From Blautia faecis (GTDB lineage: Bacteria; Bacillota; Clostridia; Lachnospirales; Lachnospiraceae), in the NCBI RefSeq assembly GCF_020554845.1, contig NZ_JAJCIA010000001.1, forward strand, positions 161,305 through 225,304: a DNA stretch of 64,000 bases. Direction: 5' to 3'. A program made the translations under genes and the position numbers. This document shows positions 1 through 8,873 of this stretch, piece by piece (within the stretch, counting starts at the first letter, position 1; each line of letters begins with the position of its first letter). The notes under the pieces were generated by a model. It was not told the origin of the DNA. It worked only from the letters and a program-made list of their open reading frames with translations, and made no database searches.

Positions 1-2
1 TT

Positions 3-410
3 TTTGCACTTAAAGCTGAGTGTATGCGAAAAGCAAGGAAATTTGTGGAGAAGCATACTGCTCCGAATATGTCCAACAGCCAGAAATTCAGAACCTGTTT
101 CAATTATCTTATGGGCTATACTGATTTCAAGCCATGGATTTATCCTACTGATGAAGAGTTTAGAACTCAGATCTGGCCTTATCAGTCTGCCATTTACATG
201 TTTGATAATAATCTTTCAGGATGCTGTTACGGTGTTGCAAGTGCAGTTGCTGCATGTGCCAAGGTTTTAGGATATGAGCCGTATGTAATTGCCACCACTG
301 GCGACCATGGATTTGTAATGATTGATGGGCTTTATTATGACAATATGGGACCTTTGTTCGGGGCATCTACCCATTTTGCATATTCTGTAAGATCAAGTGT
401 GAAATTTTAA
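3..410 (+). CDS. Secreted transglutaminase-like protein, C-terminal part (5' end outside window)
   Basis: The reading frame is open from base 3, so the ATG at 24 is probably internal and the start lies upstream of the window. The visible part is the C-terminal half of a transglutaminase-like (papain-fold) domain: the nucleophile motif GCCYGVA (second Cys), then DHGFVMIDG with the His, then LYYDN with the Asp. The same three motifs with similar spacing occur in the complete protein encoded at 7429-8388, which has a signal peptide and wall-binding repeats, so this one is probably secreted too. In this superfamily the triad may serve proteolysis or amide cross-linking; the target cannot be told from sequence. 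It heads a run of related surface genes. Confidence 0.75.
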   Translation, partial: FALKAECMRKARKFVEKHTAPNMSNSQKFRTCFNYLMGYTDFKPWIYPTDEEFRTQIWPYQSAIYMFDNNLSGCCYGVASAVAACAKVLGYEPYVIATTGDHGFVMIDGLYYDNMGPLFGASTHFAYSVRSSVKF

Positions 411-558
411 GGCAGAAACTGCTTTAAAAATAAAAAGCGAAGTAACTATTCAGAAGACAGTATTCCGCAAGGTGCGCGAAATCATGCAAATCATGATTCA
501 ACTGAGAAGGTACGAAAAAGTTACAAAGCTAAAAATTTTTATAAAGGAGATTTAGAAA

Positions 559-1197
559 ATGAAAAAGTGGAAAAAATTACTTCTTCCTGCAATGTGTGTA
601 TTTATGCTGCAGACACCAGTAATTGCAAATGCAGAGGCAACTGGCAGCAGTGATGGAGCAGCTGCTGTAGTCGAAGACCCGGTTGCAGCTCCCACACCTG
701 CATTATTAAATGGAATTATTAAGAAAGGTTCCAAAACCTATTATTACAAAGACGGCGTAATGCAGAAAAACTGCTGGAGCCCAGATAAGAAACAGTACTT
801 TGGAAAAAACGGAGTGGCTTATGCAGCGCCGAAGGAGAGCGGTTATAAGAAAAATGTTGTAGTTAAGAAGAGTGGCAAAAAGTACTATGGATTTGACCGA
901 AATGGATATAAAGTAAAAAAAGGTGTATATGCAGACCTGAAAGGAACCCCTTATTACTTTGATAAGAATGGTGTACGTGTAGCCAAGAAGAGCAGCCAGC
1001 TGAAAAAAGCCAGCAAATATATGGAAAACGGTGTGAAACTTCGCAAACTTCTTGGCAAACCCTCCAAGACCAGATCCTATTCCAGCTGTATGAATGGTGT
1101 AAGCAAAGATATGAAACTGACATATGCAAATATCTATGTATCACTTGGAAAAAAAATCAGCGGTGGTGAAATCATATACGGTATTCAGCCCCGATAG
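559..1197 (+). CDS. Secreted protein with cell-wall-binding-type repeats, no transglutaminase domain
   Basis: 212 residues. A Lys-rich N-terminus followed by a hydrophobic stretch ending at IANAEA gives a clear signal peptide of about 26 residues. A short Ala/Pro linker leads into repeats of the wall-binding type (KTYYYKDGVM, KQYFGKNGVA, KKYYGFDRNG, PYYFDKNGVR, residues about 55-145). The last 60 residues form a small domain (LGKPSKTRSYSSCMNG onward) that I do not recognise. Unlike its neighbours it has no Cys-His-Asp transglutaminase module. A strong SD (AAGGAG, 543-548) precedes the ATG. The gene ends at a TAG followed by 15 further in-frame codons before the next stop; I cannot tell whether that is a natural end or a nonsense change. 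Confidence 0.8.
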   Translation: MKKWKKLLLPAMCVFMLQTPVIANAEATGSSDGAAAVVEDPVAAPTPALLNGIIKKGSKTYYYKDGVMQKNCWSPDKKQYFGKNGVAYAAPKESGYKKNVVVKKSGKKYYGFDRNGYKVKKGVYADLKGTPYYFDKNGVRVAKKSSQLKKASKYMENGVKLRKLLGKPSKTRSYSSCMNGVSKDMKLTYANIYVSLGKKISGGEIIYGIQPR

Positions 1198-1290
1198 AAT
1201 ATGCAGATTGCAAAAATGATATTTGGAGCCGGATTTTTAGATTAACGGACTCTAAATAATAAAAGAAATATAAGATTGGAGAAAATAAAT

Positions 1291-2037
1291 ATGAGAAAGA
1301 TTACCAAAACATTGGCAGTTGTTCTGTCACTGAGTATGACACTTACAATGGGAACTCCTGTATTTGCAGAAGGAACCGCGGACAGCAGTAATACTGTGAC
1401 AACTGTAGCTGAAGCTCCGGTTGTTACACCTACACCTGCGCAGGAAAACAAACCACCGAAAACAGGTTTCTACAAAAAAGCAGGTAAGACCTATTATTAC
1501 AAGAATGGAAAACTTGTAAAAAACAAATATGGCTACAAAATCAAAAATAAATATTATCATATCAACAAAAAAGGTGTGGTAACCACAGCTTCCACAGCAG
1601 AGAAACTGGCAGCAATCCGACTTAAAAAATGCGGCGGAAACCTTAAAAAAGCATTTACCTGGAGCTCCACAAAAATTAAATATTTCGGCGGCGTAAAGAA
1701 ACCGGGAAAAAGTAAGAATGCAGTTGAATATTATGCAGCGTATGGCTTTAAATATGGCAAAGGTGACTGCTATGTAATGGCTGCAACTTTTGCTATGATG
1801 GCGAAAGTAAAAGGGCTGAATGTTAAATTTGTTATGGGTTCTGTGCCGCAGCGCAACGGCAAAGACGGCGAGCATGCATGGTGCGAGATTAAATCCGGCA
1901 AAACCACTTATGTATATGATCCGAACTTTGCATATACATACCGCAATAACCCAAATGTCAACAGTGGATACAAATTCAAATACGGTGCTAAGGGAACTTA
2001 CAAATATAATGAAAAAAGAACAAAAATCAGCTTCTGA
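1291..2037 (+). CDS. Secreted transglutaminase-like protein with wall-binding repeats
   Basis: 248 residues from the ATG at 1291, chosen over a TTG at 1276 because GGAG at 1278-1281 sits 9 bases before it and the protein then starts with a clean signal peptide ending near PVFAEG. Residues about 60-100 carry two wall-binding-like repeats (KTYYYKNGKLVKN, KYYHINKKG). Residues about 105-248 are a transglutaminase-like domain with a full triad: Cys160 in GKGDCYVMAA, His195 in GEHAWCEI, Asp210 in YVYDPNF. The mature protein is very rich in Lys and Tyr. It would act outside the cell, bound to wall polymer; the substrate is unknown. Confidence 0.85.
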   Translation: MRKITKTLAVVLSLSMTLTMGTPVFAEGTADSSNTVTTVAEAPVVTPTPAQENKPPKTGFYKKAGKTYYYKNGKLVKNKYGYKIKNKYYHINKKGVVTTASTAEKLAAIRLKKCGGNLKKAFTWSSTKIKYFGGVKKPGKSKNAVEYYAAYGFKYGKGDCYVMAATFAMMAKVKGLNVKFVMGSVPQRNGKDGEHAWCEIKSGKTTYVYDPNFAYTYRNNPNVNSGYKFKYGAKGTYKYNEKRTKISF

Positions 2038-2076
2038 TTTTTTATAACTAAAAAGAATGACATAAGGAGATTGATC

Positions 2077-2916
2077 ATGAAGAGAAAATTATTAATGGCA
2101 TTATTAGCAGGCACATTAGCTATTGCAGCTCCGGTAAGCTGCTTTGCGGCAGAGACAACTGAAGCAGCTGAGGCAGATGCTGCAGAAGACAGCTCTGATG
2201 AGGAAGAGGATGCAGATGCAGAAGAGGCAGATGCGGAATCAGCTGATTCTGATGATGCAAAAGAAGAAAGGACCGCTGCCAAAAAGAAAGAAGACTTAAA
2301 AACAGTTGGCGAAAAGACAGAAGGCTGCATTGCTTTTAAACTGAGAAATGGTACAGGCAAAAAGATTACAGGACTTGCGATCAAGACTGCTGATGAGACA
2401 GAGTTCCCTGAGAATATGATGGAAGCTGACGATGTATTTGAGTTAAAAGAGAAGAAGAGAGTATATTTTTCCAAAGAAAACAGTGAAGCAGAGACAGCGG
2501 AAGAAACTTCTGAGGATACTGCTCCAACTTATGATATGCAGCTTACCTTTGAAGACGGAACAACAGCAGATGTTCACGGTATTGTACTTGAGGATCTTGG
2601 TACCCTTACTCTTCGCGAGAAGGATGGAATTATTTATGGTACTTATAAACTGAAGAGCACCAAAGAGAAGAAGAGTACATACGATACTGAGAAAGCAATC
2701 GCTGACCAGGCAGCTGCTGATGCAGCCGCAGCTCAGGCAGCAGCAGACCAGGCGGCAGCTGCACAGCAGACAGAGAGTTATGATTACTCCTACGACAACA
2801 ATGATTATTCTTACGATTATAGCGCTGATTATTCCTATGATTACGGCGGTGGGGATGATTATAGCGGCGGTGATGATGGCGGAGACGGCTGCCTGGATGA
2901 TGGTCTTTTAAATTAA
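2077..2916 (+). CDS. Secreted acidic protein with Tyr/Asp-rich tail, function unknown
   Basis: 279 residues from the ATG at 2077, 7 bases after AAGGAG (2064-2069); the TTG at 2071 is too close to that site. A signal peptide (ends about SCFAAE) is followed by a strongly acidic Glu/Asp/Ala stretch (residues 27-65), a compact domain of about 120 residues (GCIAFKLRNGTGKKI to YGTYKLK), an Ala/Gln-rich linker and a tail built of YDYSYD and GGDD units ending CLDDGLLN. I do not recognise the domain. The tail is low-complexity and could bind metal ions or basic wall proteins; that is speculation. It directly precedes the dlt-like operon. Confidence 0.75.
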   Translation: MKRKLLMALLAGTLAIAAPVSCFAAETTEAAEADAAEDSSDEEEDADAEEADAESADSDDAKEERTAAKKKEDLKTVGEKTEGCIAFKLRNGTGKKITGLAIKTADETEFPENMMEADDVFELKEKKRVYFSKENSEAETAEETSEDTAPTYDMQLTFEDGTTADVHGIVLEDLGTLTLREKDGIIYGTYKLKSTKEKKSTYDTEKAIADQAAADAAAAQAAADQAAAAQQTESYDYSYDNNDYSYDYSADYSYDYGGGDDYSGGDDGGDGCLDDGLLN

Positions 2917-2983
2917 AAAGATTTGCTTCCTATAGAGGGGCACACCATATAGGACTTTCAGTTGCTTTGCAACTCAAATACAG

Positions 2984-3024
2984 GACATGGCTCTTGCACT
3001 GTGAGGAGCAGTGCAGAGCCTGTT
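2984..3024 (+). other. Imperfect stem-loop ahead of the MBOAT gene
   Basis: GGCTCTTGCACTG (2989-3001) pairs with CAGTGCAGAGCC (3007-3018) with one bulged T, and outer GGACA pairs with TGTCC. No T-run follows; the MBOAT Shine-Dalgarno comes next. It could be a processing site, an attenuator or a structured leader. It separates the acidic-protein gene from the dlt-like operon. Confidence 0.45.
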
Positions 3025-3044
3025 GTCCGGTTTAGGAGAAAAAT

Positions 3045-4556
3045 ATGTCGTTAGTATCTAATCTGTTTATACTATTTGTGGCGGCAAGTGTACTTATTTA
3101 CTATCTTGTCCCACGCAGATTTCAGTGGATCGTTCTTCTTGCTTTCAGTTATATCTATTACATAGCAGGCGGTCCCCGCTACGTTGTCTTTATTCTTTTT
3201 TCCACCATTGTAACCTGGCTACTGGCTCTTCTCATTGAAAAAACAGAAGGAAACGGCAATCACAAAGGTGCAAAAAAACTTTTAATTCTTGGGCTGATTC
3301 TCAATTTCGGGATGCTTGGCGTGGTAAAGTATACCAACTTTACAATAGAGAATATCAACGCCCTGTTTCATTTACATTTAAGAGGAATTGAACTTCTGTT
3401 TCCCCTTGGAATTTCTTTCTACACATTTCAGTCTTCCGGATATCTTCTGGATGTATATTGGAAGAGATGTAAGGCAGAAAGACAGCCGTTTAAGTATGCG
3501 CTGTTTGTATCTTATTTTCCCCAGATTTTACAGGGACCTATTGGTAGATACAGTCGTCTGGCAAACCAGCTTTATGCAGAGCACAAATTTGAAAGTCAGA
3601 ATATTGTCAGAGGGTTTGAACGAATTCTCTGGGGCTTTTTTAAGAAGATGATTCTTGCAGATTGGGCTGCAGTTTTTTCAGATGCGATTTTTTGTGATCC
3701 GGAGAAATACAATGGAGTTGCTCTGCTTGGAGTATTATTTTATCTGATTCAGATTTATGCAGATTTCTCTGGTGGAATGGATGTTGTGATCGGTATTTCT
3801 TCTATGTTTGGAATTGAATTGGATGAGAACTTTAAAAGACCTTATTTTGCAGTATCGACTGCAGATTTCTGGCATCGCTGGCACATCACCCTTGGAACCT
3901 GGATGAAGGATTATGTATTCTATCCGGTTACATTATCTCGTTGGATGAGTAAATTCGGTAAGAAATGCAAAAAAGTATTTGGTAAGAAAATCGGCCGTGC
4001 TATTCCAATTGGTGCAGCAAATCTGATTGTATTTTTCCTTGTGGGTATCTGGCATGGAGCTGCATGGAAATATATCGTATATGGTATGTATAATGGTATC
4101 ATTATTGCATTTAGTGGAATTATGGCTGATAACTATCGCAGTTGGAAGAAAAAACTGAATATTTCCGGTAAAGAAACCTGGTATTACGTATTTACAGTAG
4201 TCAGAACGTTTATACTGGTTCTTATTGGTAATTATTTTGATCGGGCAGACAGTGTAGGACAGGCTTTTCTTATGATGAAGCAGTCCCTGACAAGTTTTGC
4301 TCCATCTCAGCTTCTTATGATTCCGGCAGGTAAACAGGGGACTGCATTTACTCCTTATGCTCTTTTGATCATTGGTGTTTTATGTGTGATTCAGTTTATT
4401 GTCAGTGTACTTCAGGAAAGAGGAGTGAAAATTCGCGAGTCTCTTGCAAAGCTTCCTTTACCTGTTACAGCTGCCATTTATTTTTGCATGCTGGTATCCA
4501 TTGGCTTGTTTGGTTCCACTGCAGTAGCGAGAGGTTTTATTTATGCACAATTTTAA
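3045..4556 (+). CDS. MBOAT-family acyltransferase (DltB/AlgI-like)
   Basis: 503 residues, polytopic. The MBOAT signature FWHRWHITLGTWMKDY (His277 and His280) and the second conserved WHG in GIWHGAAWKY (His337) match the positions of the key histidines of DltB. The family moves acyl groups across or onto the outer face of the membrane; in Dlt systems the donor is the acyl carrier protein. SD TAGGAG precedes ATG. The stop overlaps the next gene by 14 bases and the ligase and carrier protein follow, so this is the membrane transferase of a four-gene dlt-like operon. Whether the group moved is D-Ala is doubtful because of the ligase pocket (see the ligase entry). Confidence 0.9.
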   Translation: MSLVSNLFILFVAASVLIYYLVPRRFQWIVLLAFSYIYYIAGGPRYVVFILFSTIVTWLLALLIEKTEGNGNHKGAKKLLILGLILNFGMLGVVKYTNFTIENINALFHLHLRGIELLFPLGISFYTFQSSGYLLDVYWKRCKAERQPFKYALFVSYFPQILQGPIGRYSRLANQLYAEHKFESQNIVRGFERILWGFFKKMILADWAAVFSDAIFCDPEKYNGVALLGVLFYLIQIYADFSGGMDVVIGISSMFGIELDENFKRPYFAVSTADFWHRWHITLGTWMKDYVFYPVTLSRWMSKFGKKCKKVFGKKIGRAIPIGAANLIVFFLVGIWHGAAWKYIVYGMYNGIIIAFSGIMADNYRSWKKKLNISGKETWYYVFTVVRTFILVLIGNYFDRADSVGQAFLMMKQSLTSFAPSQLLMIPAGKQGTAFTPYALLIIGVLCVIQFIVSVLQERGVKIRESLAKLPLPVTAAIYFCMLVSIGLFGSTAVARGFIYAQF

Positions 4557-5511
4557 GAAAATCGTAAAGACAGTACTGGTACTTGCTGTGTGTATAACAC
4601 TTCTTGTAGGATTGGATATGGCGCTTTATCCATGTACCTTTATGAGGAATGATATTCATGCAGTGGTAAATAATCAATATGATGACATTATTCTGGGAAC
4701 TTCTCACGGAATGACAGATATTGATCCGGCAGTAATGGAAGAAATTACAGGAAGAACTGGTCACAATATGTGCGTTGGAGGAGAATACGTAATTGACGCG
4801 TATCATATTGCGAAGCTGATTGCAGAGAAGCAGAAGCCTACCAGAATTATTTATGAAGTGGATCCGGAATATCTGGTTTCCAAAAAAGAAGAAGGAAACA
4901 ATTATCTTCTGTTTTATCACGAGTTTCCTTTCTCAAAAGCTAAATTGGAATATTTCTGGAATTCTATTGCGGACTGCAATTTCAGAACTGTTCTGTTTCC
5001 GTGGTATGAATATTCACTTAGCTATGAGCTTGGAAAAGTAAAGGAAACTTTTTCTCAAAAATGGAATAAAGATTATGATATTTCCCATTTAAAGAGCGAT
5101 ACCCAGGAATACCATGAAAGTGGCCTGATTGAGCGTTATCCGGTTGATACAACCAAGCTGAAAATGCAGTCTATGAAGGATTTTACAGAAGCTCAGGTAA
5201 ACCCGCAGAATATGGAATATCTTGGAAAGCTGATTGATTTTTGCACGGAAAATAATATTGAATTTGTAGCTGTAACTACTCCGATTCCAATTGACACACT
5301 GAAAGTTTACAGTGATAATTTTAATGCGGCTTCAAAATATTTGGGAGAGTATTTTAATCAAAAAGGAATTACTTACCTGAATTTTAATACACAATACTTC
5401 AAGGCATTTTCTCACGACTTAAGCAGTTATACGGACTATAATGGTCATATGAATGGAAATGCTGCAAAAGAGTATTCCAAAGTGTTGGCAAATATTTTAA
5501 ACCAAATTTAA
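4543..5511 (+). CDS. SGNH-hydrolase-like membrane-anchored protein (DltD-like partner)
   Basis: 322 residues with one N-terminal membrane segment (about 8-28), so the body is extracellular. ILGTSHGMTDIDP (Ser54) sits where DltD has its GSSE nucleophile block, and YTDYNGHMN near the C-terminus (Asp298, His302) resembles the SGNH Asp-His pair, though with one extra residue between them. It overlaps the MBOAT gene by 14 bases, which implies translational coupling. In Dlt-type and alginate-type systems a protein of this kind works with the MBOAT on the outer face to place or remove the acyl group. The overall match to classical DltD is weak, so the exact role is inferred from context. Confidence 0.75.
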   Translation: MHNFKKIVKTVLVLAVCITLLVGLDMALYPCTFMRNDIHAVVNNQYDDIILGTSHGMTDIDPAVMEEITGRTGHNMCVGGEYVIDAYHIAKLIAEKQKPTRIIYEVDPEYLVSKKEEGNNYLLFYHEFPFSKAKLEYFWNSIADCNFRTVLFPWYEYSLSYELGKVKETFSQKWNKDYDISHLKSDTQEYHESGLIERYPVDTTKLKMQSMKDFTEAQVNPQNMEYLGKLIDFCTENNIEFVAVTTPIPIDTLKVYSDNFNAASKYLGEYFNQKGITYLNFNTQYFKAFSHDLSSYTDYNGHMNGNAAKEYSKVLANILNQI

Positions 5512-5527
5512 TATATGGAGGTGTCAT

Positions 5528-7030
5528 ATGCCAAGAATTATGACAGATTTTCTGGATGATGCTGTAAAAACACATCCAAATAAAGCTGCTTTTACGGAAG
5601 AAGCAAGATCCCTTACATATAAAGAGCTTCAGGAAGAGGCTTACAGGATTGCAATGCCGATTATAAAGTCGGGATTTCGTAAGAAACCAGTAGCCCTTTA
5701 TTTTGATAAATCCATTTACTGTATTTCATCAATGATGGCAGTCGCTTATAGTGGCAATTTTTATTCTGTAATTGATACGGAAATGCCGGTTGAGCGAATT
5801 AATAAAATATTTGAAGTACTTGAGCCAGAACTGGTACTTACAGACAGGAAGCATTTTGAAAATGCAAAAGAGTTTTTTTGTGAAGACAGGATTATTGTTA
5901 CAGAGGAATTAAATGATTCTGAAATATTTGAAGAAATAATTGAAGAGAGTAAAGCAAAGATTCTGGAGACGGATGTGCTTTATGTCCTTTTTACTTCTGG
6001 ATCGACAGGAGTTCCAAAAGGAGTAGTCACACCTCATAAAGCAATCACCAGTTACATAGTTGCATTGGTTTCAGACTATAAAATGGACGATACCTATGTA
6101 CTGGGTGTTCAGGTTCCGTTTTACTATGTTATGACGGCTCTTGATATTTATGGAACAATTGCGGCCAAAGCACATGCTTACCTGATTCCCAAAAGCAAAT
6201 TTCTTTTCCCAGCTTATCTGGTTCAATATTTGTACGAAAATAAGATTAATTTACTTAGCTGGGTTCCATCTGCACTTTGCATGATAGCTAATACAAATGC
6301 ATTTTCTGTAGCAGATCTGTCAGCAATCAGACTCATTGTTTTCGGCGGTGAAGTTATGCCAATAAAACAGCTGAAGGCATGGCAGCAAGCGGTTCCGGAT
6401 GCGGTATATATTAATGCATATGGTTCTACTGAGATTACAGATGGATGTACTTACTATATTGTAGACCGGGAATTTAAAGATGAAGATATCCTTCCAATCG
6501 GCATTCCGTACAGCAATTGTGATGTTCTTGTGATTGATGAGCATGGCAATCCTATAACAGAAGGTGTTGGTGAGTTGGTTGTCAGAGGAAATTCAGTAGG
6601 ATATGGATATTATAAAGATCCCGAAAAGACCGCGGAAGTATTTATTCAGAATCCACTGAATTCCTGTTATCCGGAAACAGTATATAAAATGGGCGATCTG
6701 GTACGTTTCAATGAGTATGGTGAATTGGAGTACTATGGTCGCAAAGATTTCCAGATCAAATATATGGGAAGAAGAATTGAACTCGGCGAAATTGAGGCAA
6801 ATGTAAGCAGCATTGATGGAGTAGATGAAAATTGTTGTGTATTTGATTCGGCTAAAAAGAGAATTGTGTTATTCTATTCTGGCGCAATTGACGATAAAAC
6901 ATTGCTAAAAACATTAAGGTCAAAATTACCGGATTATATGCAGCCAAGAAAAATCAATCATTTACCTGAAATGCCTCATAATCAGAATGGAAAAATTAAC
7001 AGAAAACTTCTGGCAACACAGATTAGCTGA
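5528..7030 (+). CDS. Acyl-adenylate-forming ligase, DltA-like, with altered substrate pocket
   Basis: 500 residues, the length of DltA. Adenylation motifs are complete: LFTSGSTGVPKG (A3), YGSTEIT (A5), YKMGDLVRF (A7), GRKDFQIKYMGRRIELGEIE (A8), and NGKINRKLL with Lys489 (A10). It should activate a small carboxylic acid with ATP and load the carrier protein encoded at 7171. Aligned by eye to DltA, the Asp that holds the amino group of D-Ala (Asp197 in QAPFSFD) is Val201 here (QVPFYYV), and the pocket Cys269 is Gly273 (FGGEV). Both alignments have the same +4 offset. This argues against D-Ala and perhaps against any alpha-amino acid. SD GGAGG sits 6 bases before the ATG. Confidence 0.85.
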   Translation: MPRIMTDFLDDAVKTHPNKAAFTEEARSLTYKELQEEAYRIAMPIIKSGFRKKPVALYFDKSIYCISSMMAVAYSGNFYSVIDTEMPVERINKIFEVLEPELVLTDRKHFENAKEFFCEDRIIVTEELNDSEIFEEIIEESKAKILETDVLYVLFTSGSTGVPKGVVTPHKAITSYIVALVSDYKMDDTYVLGVQVPFYYVMTALDIYGTIAAKAHAYLIPKSKFLFPAYLVQYLYENKINLLSWVPSALCMIANTNAFSVADLSAIRLIVFGGEVMPIKQLKAWQQAVPDAVYINAYGSTEITDGCTYYIVDREFKDEDILPIGIPYSNCDVLVIDEHGNPITEGVGELVVRGNSVGYGYYKDPEKTAEVFIQNPLNSCYPETVYKMGDLVRFNEYGELEYYGRKDFQIKYMGRRIELGEIEANVSSIDGVDENCCVFDSAKKRIVLFYSGAIDDKTLLKTLRSKLPDYMQPRKINHLPEMPHNQNGKINRKLLATQIS

Positions 7031-7170
7031 ACAGTAACGTATAAAGAAGTGAGCTTTCTTCGTATTGAAATGATTTAGGATTTGTGTTATGCTCGTAATT
7101 GGAAAATAAATGTATCCTGCTTCAGCAGGTATTTGTGCAAAAACGATAATTGGAAAGCGAGGAAACAAAA

Positions 7171-7395
7171 ATGGACAAATTAATAGAAATTCTTGAGGAT
7201 ATTAAGCCAGGGGTAGATTATGAAACCTGTGATACTCTGATTGATGATGGTTTGCTTGATTCTTTTGCAATTTTGTCAATTGTCAGCGAACTTCAGGATG
7301 AGTTTGATATTGCTATTACTCCGGCAGATATTATTCCGGAGAACTTTAACTCTGCAACGGCGCTTTGGGAAATGGTCTGCCGTCTGAAAGACTGA
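7171..7395 (+). CDS. Acyl carrier protein of the dlt-like operon
   Basis: 74 residues, acidic, in the size range of DltC. Ser31 in DDGLLDSFAIL is the predicted 4'-phosphopantetheine site. The ATG at 7171 is preferred to a TTG at 7150: a GAGG lies 8 bases upstream and the protein then matches carrier-protein length. A gap of 140 bases separates it from the ligase, longer than the other spacings in the operon and holding a small hairpin (CCTGCTTCAGCAGG), so it may also have its own control. It would accept the acyl group from the ligase and hand it to the MBOAT protein. Confidence 0.88.
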   Translation: MDKLIEILEDIKPGVDYETCDTLIDDGLLDSFAILSIVSELQDEFDIAITPADIIPENFNSATALWEMVCRLKD

Positions 7396-7428
7396 TTTGA
7401 ATGTTGTAGTACATAAGGGGAAGAAAGT

Positions 7429-8388
7429 ATGCAAAGGATAAAAAAAATTCTTGCCATTGCCGCGATATCTGTAATGACTGTTTGCACAGTACCTGTTCAG
7501 GCAGAAAATGGAGGTGCTTCTGATACAATTCAGATTCAGCCAGTGACAGTGAAGAAAAGCGGTCTTATAAAAGAAGGTACAAAATATTTTTTCTATGATA
7601 AGAAAGGCAATAAACTGAAAAGTAAATGGAAAACCATTCAGAAAAGACGTTACTATTTTAAAGCTGATGGAACAGCAGCAGTTGGTGGAACAAAAATTGG
7701 AAAATACACATATGTTTTTGATCTCCAGGGAAGATTGCTCAAGCCATCAAAGTCGAAAATTGTACAAGTAGGAAAGAAATTATATTATGTAAACAAAAAC
7801 GGACAGGCAATAAAAGGATTTTTCAAAATCGGAAACAAACTCTACAGAGGCGACATTAAAGGACGTCTGACAAAAAACAAAACGGTTGCAAACGTTACCT
7901 TTAACAGCAAGGGATATGCCAAAAATGATTTAAATGCCAAACTAAAGATGAAACTTATGACTATAATTTCCAGAATTACAACTACAGAAATGAGTAAATC
8001 TGAAAAGCTTTATTCCTGTTGGCGATATCTTACCAGCAGTGGAAATTTCTATTATTCAACATACTGGCCGGATCTGAATAAAAAAGGATGGCAGCGTGAG
8101 GTTGCATATAACATGCTTACTACAGGCGGTGGAGATTGTTATGGGTTTGCCTGCACATTTGCAGCGATGGCACGAGAATTGGGATATAATCCGTATGTAG
8201 TTCTTGGTCGCGTTTCTGGTACAAGAGATGGTGCTGCGGATGGTCTTACCAGACATGGATGGGTAATGATTGATGGAGCATATTATGATCCGGAAGCTCA
8301 GTTTGCGGGCTGGTATCGTGGTGTGTATGGTAATGGAAGTTATGATATCAATCATACAATCAGCCGCTATATAAGGTATGCTTCATAA
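7429..8388 (+). CDS. Secreted transglutaminase-like protein with wall-binding repeats
   Basis: 319 residues. The signal peptide ends about VPVQAE. Four or so repeats of wall-binding type follow (KYFFYDKKGNKL, RYYFKADGTA, KLYYVNKNGQA, residues about 45-150), then a transglutaminase-like domain with Cys237 (GGGDCYGFA), His276 (RHGWVMIDG) and Asp287 (YYDPE). It begins 33 bases after the carrier protein gene with a good SD (AAGGGGA), so it is probably co-transcribed with the dlt-like operon. Together with the genes at 3 and 1291 it makes a paralogous set. Co-location suggests that the modified polymer and these wall proteins work together, but that is inference. Confidence 0.85.
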   Translation: MQRIKKILAIAAISVMTVCTVPVQAENGGASDTIQIQPVTVKKSGLIKEGTKYFFYDKKGNKLKSKWKTIQKRRYYFKADGTAAVGGTKIGKYTYVFDLQGRLLKPSKSKIVQVGKKLYYVNKNGQAIKGFFKIGNKLYRGDIKGRLTKNKTVANVTFNSKGYAKNDLNAKLKMKLMTIISRITTTEMSKSEKLYSCWRYLTSSGNFYYSTYWPDLNKKGWQREVAYNMLTTGGGDCYGFACTFAAMARELGYNPYVVLGRVSGTRDGAADGLTRHGWVMIDGAYYDPEAQFAGWYRGVYGNGSYDINHTISRYIRYAS

Positions 8389-8463
8389 AAATTTCTGTAA
8401 CTGTAACATGATTATGAGATTGATCTTTTAACAGGTGCCAAATTTTATAGATTTTTTTACAAT

Positions 8464-8516
8464 TCCATGGTATCATTATCTTAAATGAAGATAGTGTTTC
8501 CATGGGATTTTTTTTG
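8464..8516 (+). terminator. Rho-independent terminator after the surface island
   Basis: An imperfect stem with CCATGG at both ends (8465-8470 and 8500-8505) and ATTATCTT/AAGATAGT inside, followed by eight T (8508-8515). It closes the transglutaminase/dlt-like transcription unit. Confidence 0.75.
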
Positions 8517-8529
8517 AGGTGACGTATCA

Positions 8530-8776
8530 ATGAAACAGCTAAGGGTGAATAAAATTACTGAGTATCTGGAAGCTAAGAAAAATTTTGAAAAGGATTATAT
8601 TGGAATTGAAGAGCAGGACATAGATGATATAGATACAAATTATTTTATTGCGTATGCAATTTTCTTCGTTTTGTTTTGATGAAGATGAAAATGGGCATAA
8701 GAGTGTTATTGACGGTGTGGAAAGATTAACTACAATCCATGAGTTTGTTCAGAACAAATCATGGATGGACAATTAG
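8530..8776 (+). pseudogene. Frameshifted remnant of a DUF262/ParB-like protein
   Basis: A 49-codon frame begins at ATG 8530 with an upstream GAGGTG and stops at 8677. Moving to the +1 frame near 8663 continues with sense text to a stop at 8774 (SSFCFDEDENGHK, then SVIDGVERLTTIHEFV). The block VIDGVERLTT resembles the (V/I)DGQQRLTT motif of DUF262 (ParB-like nuclease fold) proteins, which sits near the N-terminus of that family. About 85 residues remain of what is normally a several-hundred-residue protein, so it is frameshifted and truncated. I see nothing clear between 8777 and 8873. Confidence 0.45.
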
Positions 8777-8873
8777 GTTGGAGATGGTAAAAAAGTACTT
8801 GTTGGGAGAATTGGAGGTCATCCATATTAAAGAATGACGGTATAAAATTCTCACAGGATTAAGGAAAGAGAGG

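Noticed and set aside
1195..1245. Readthrough of the TAG that ends the 559-1197 gene
   Set aside because: Fifteen further codons give no recognisable family text, and there is no sign of a recoding signal; kept only as a remark.
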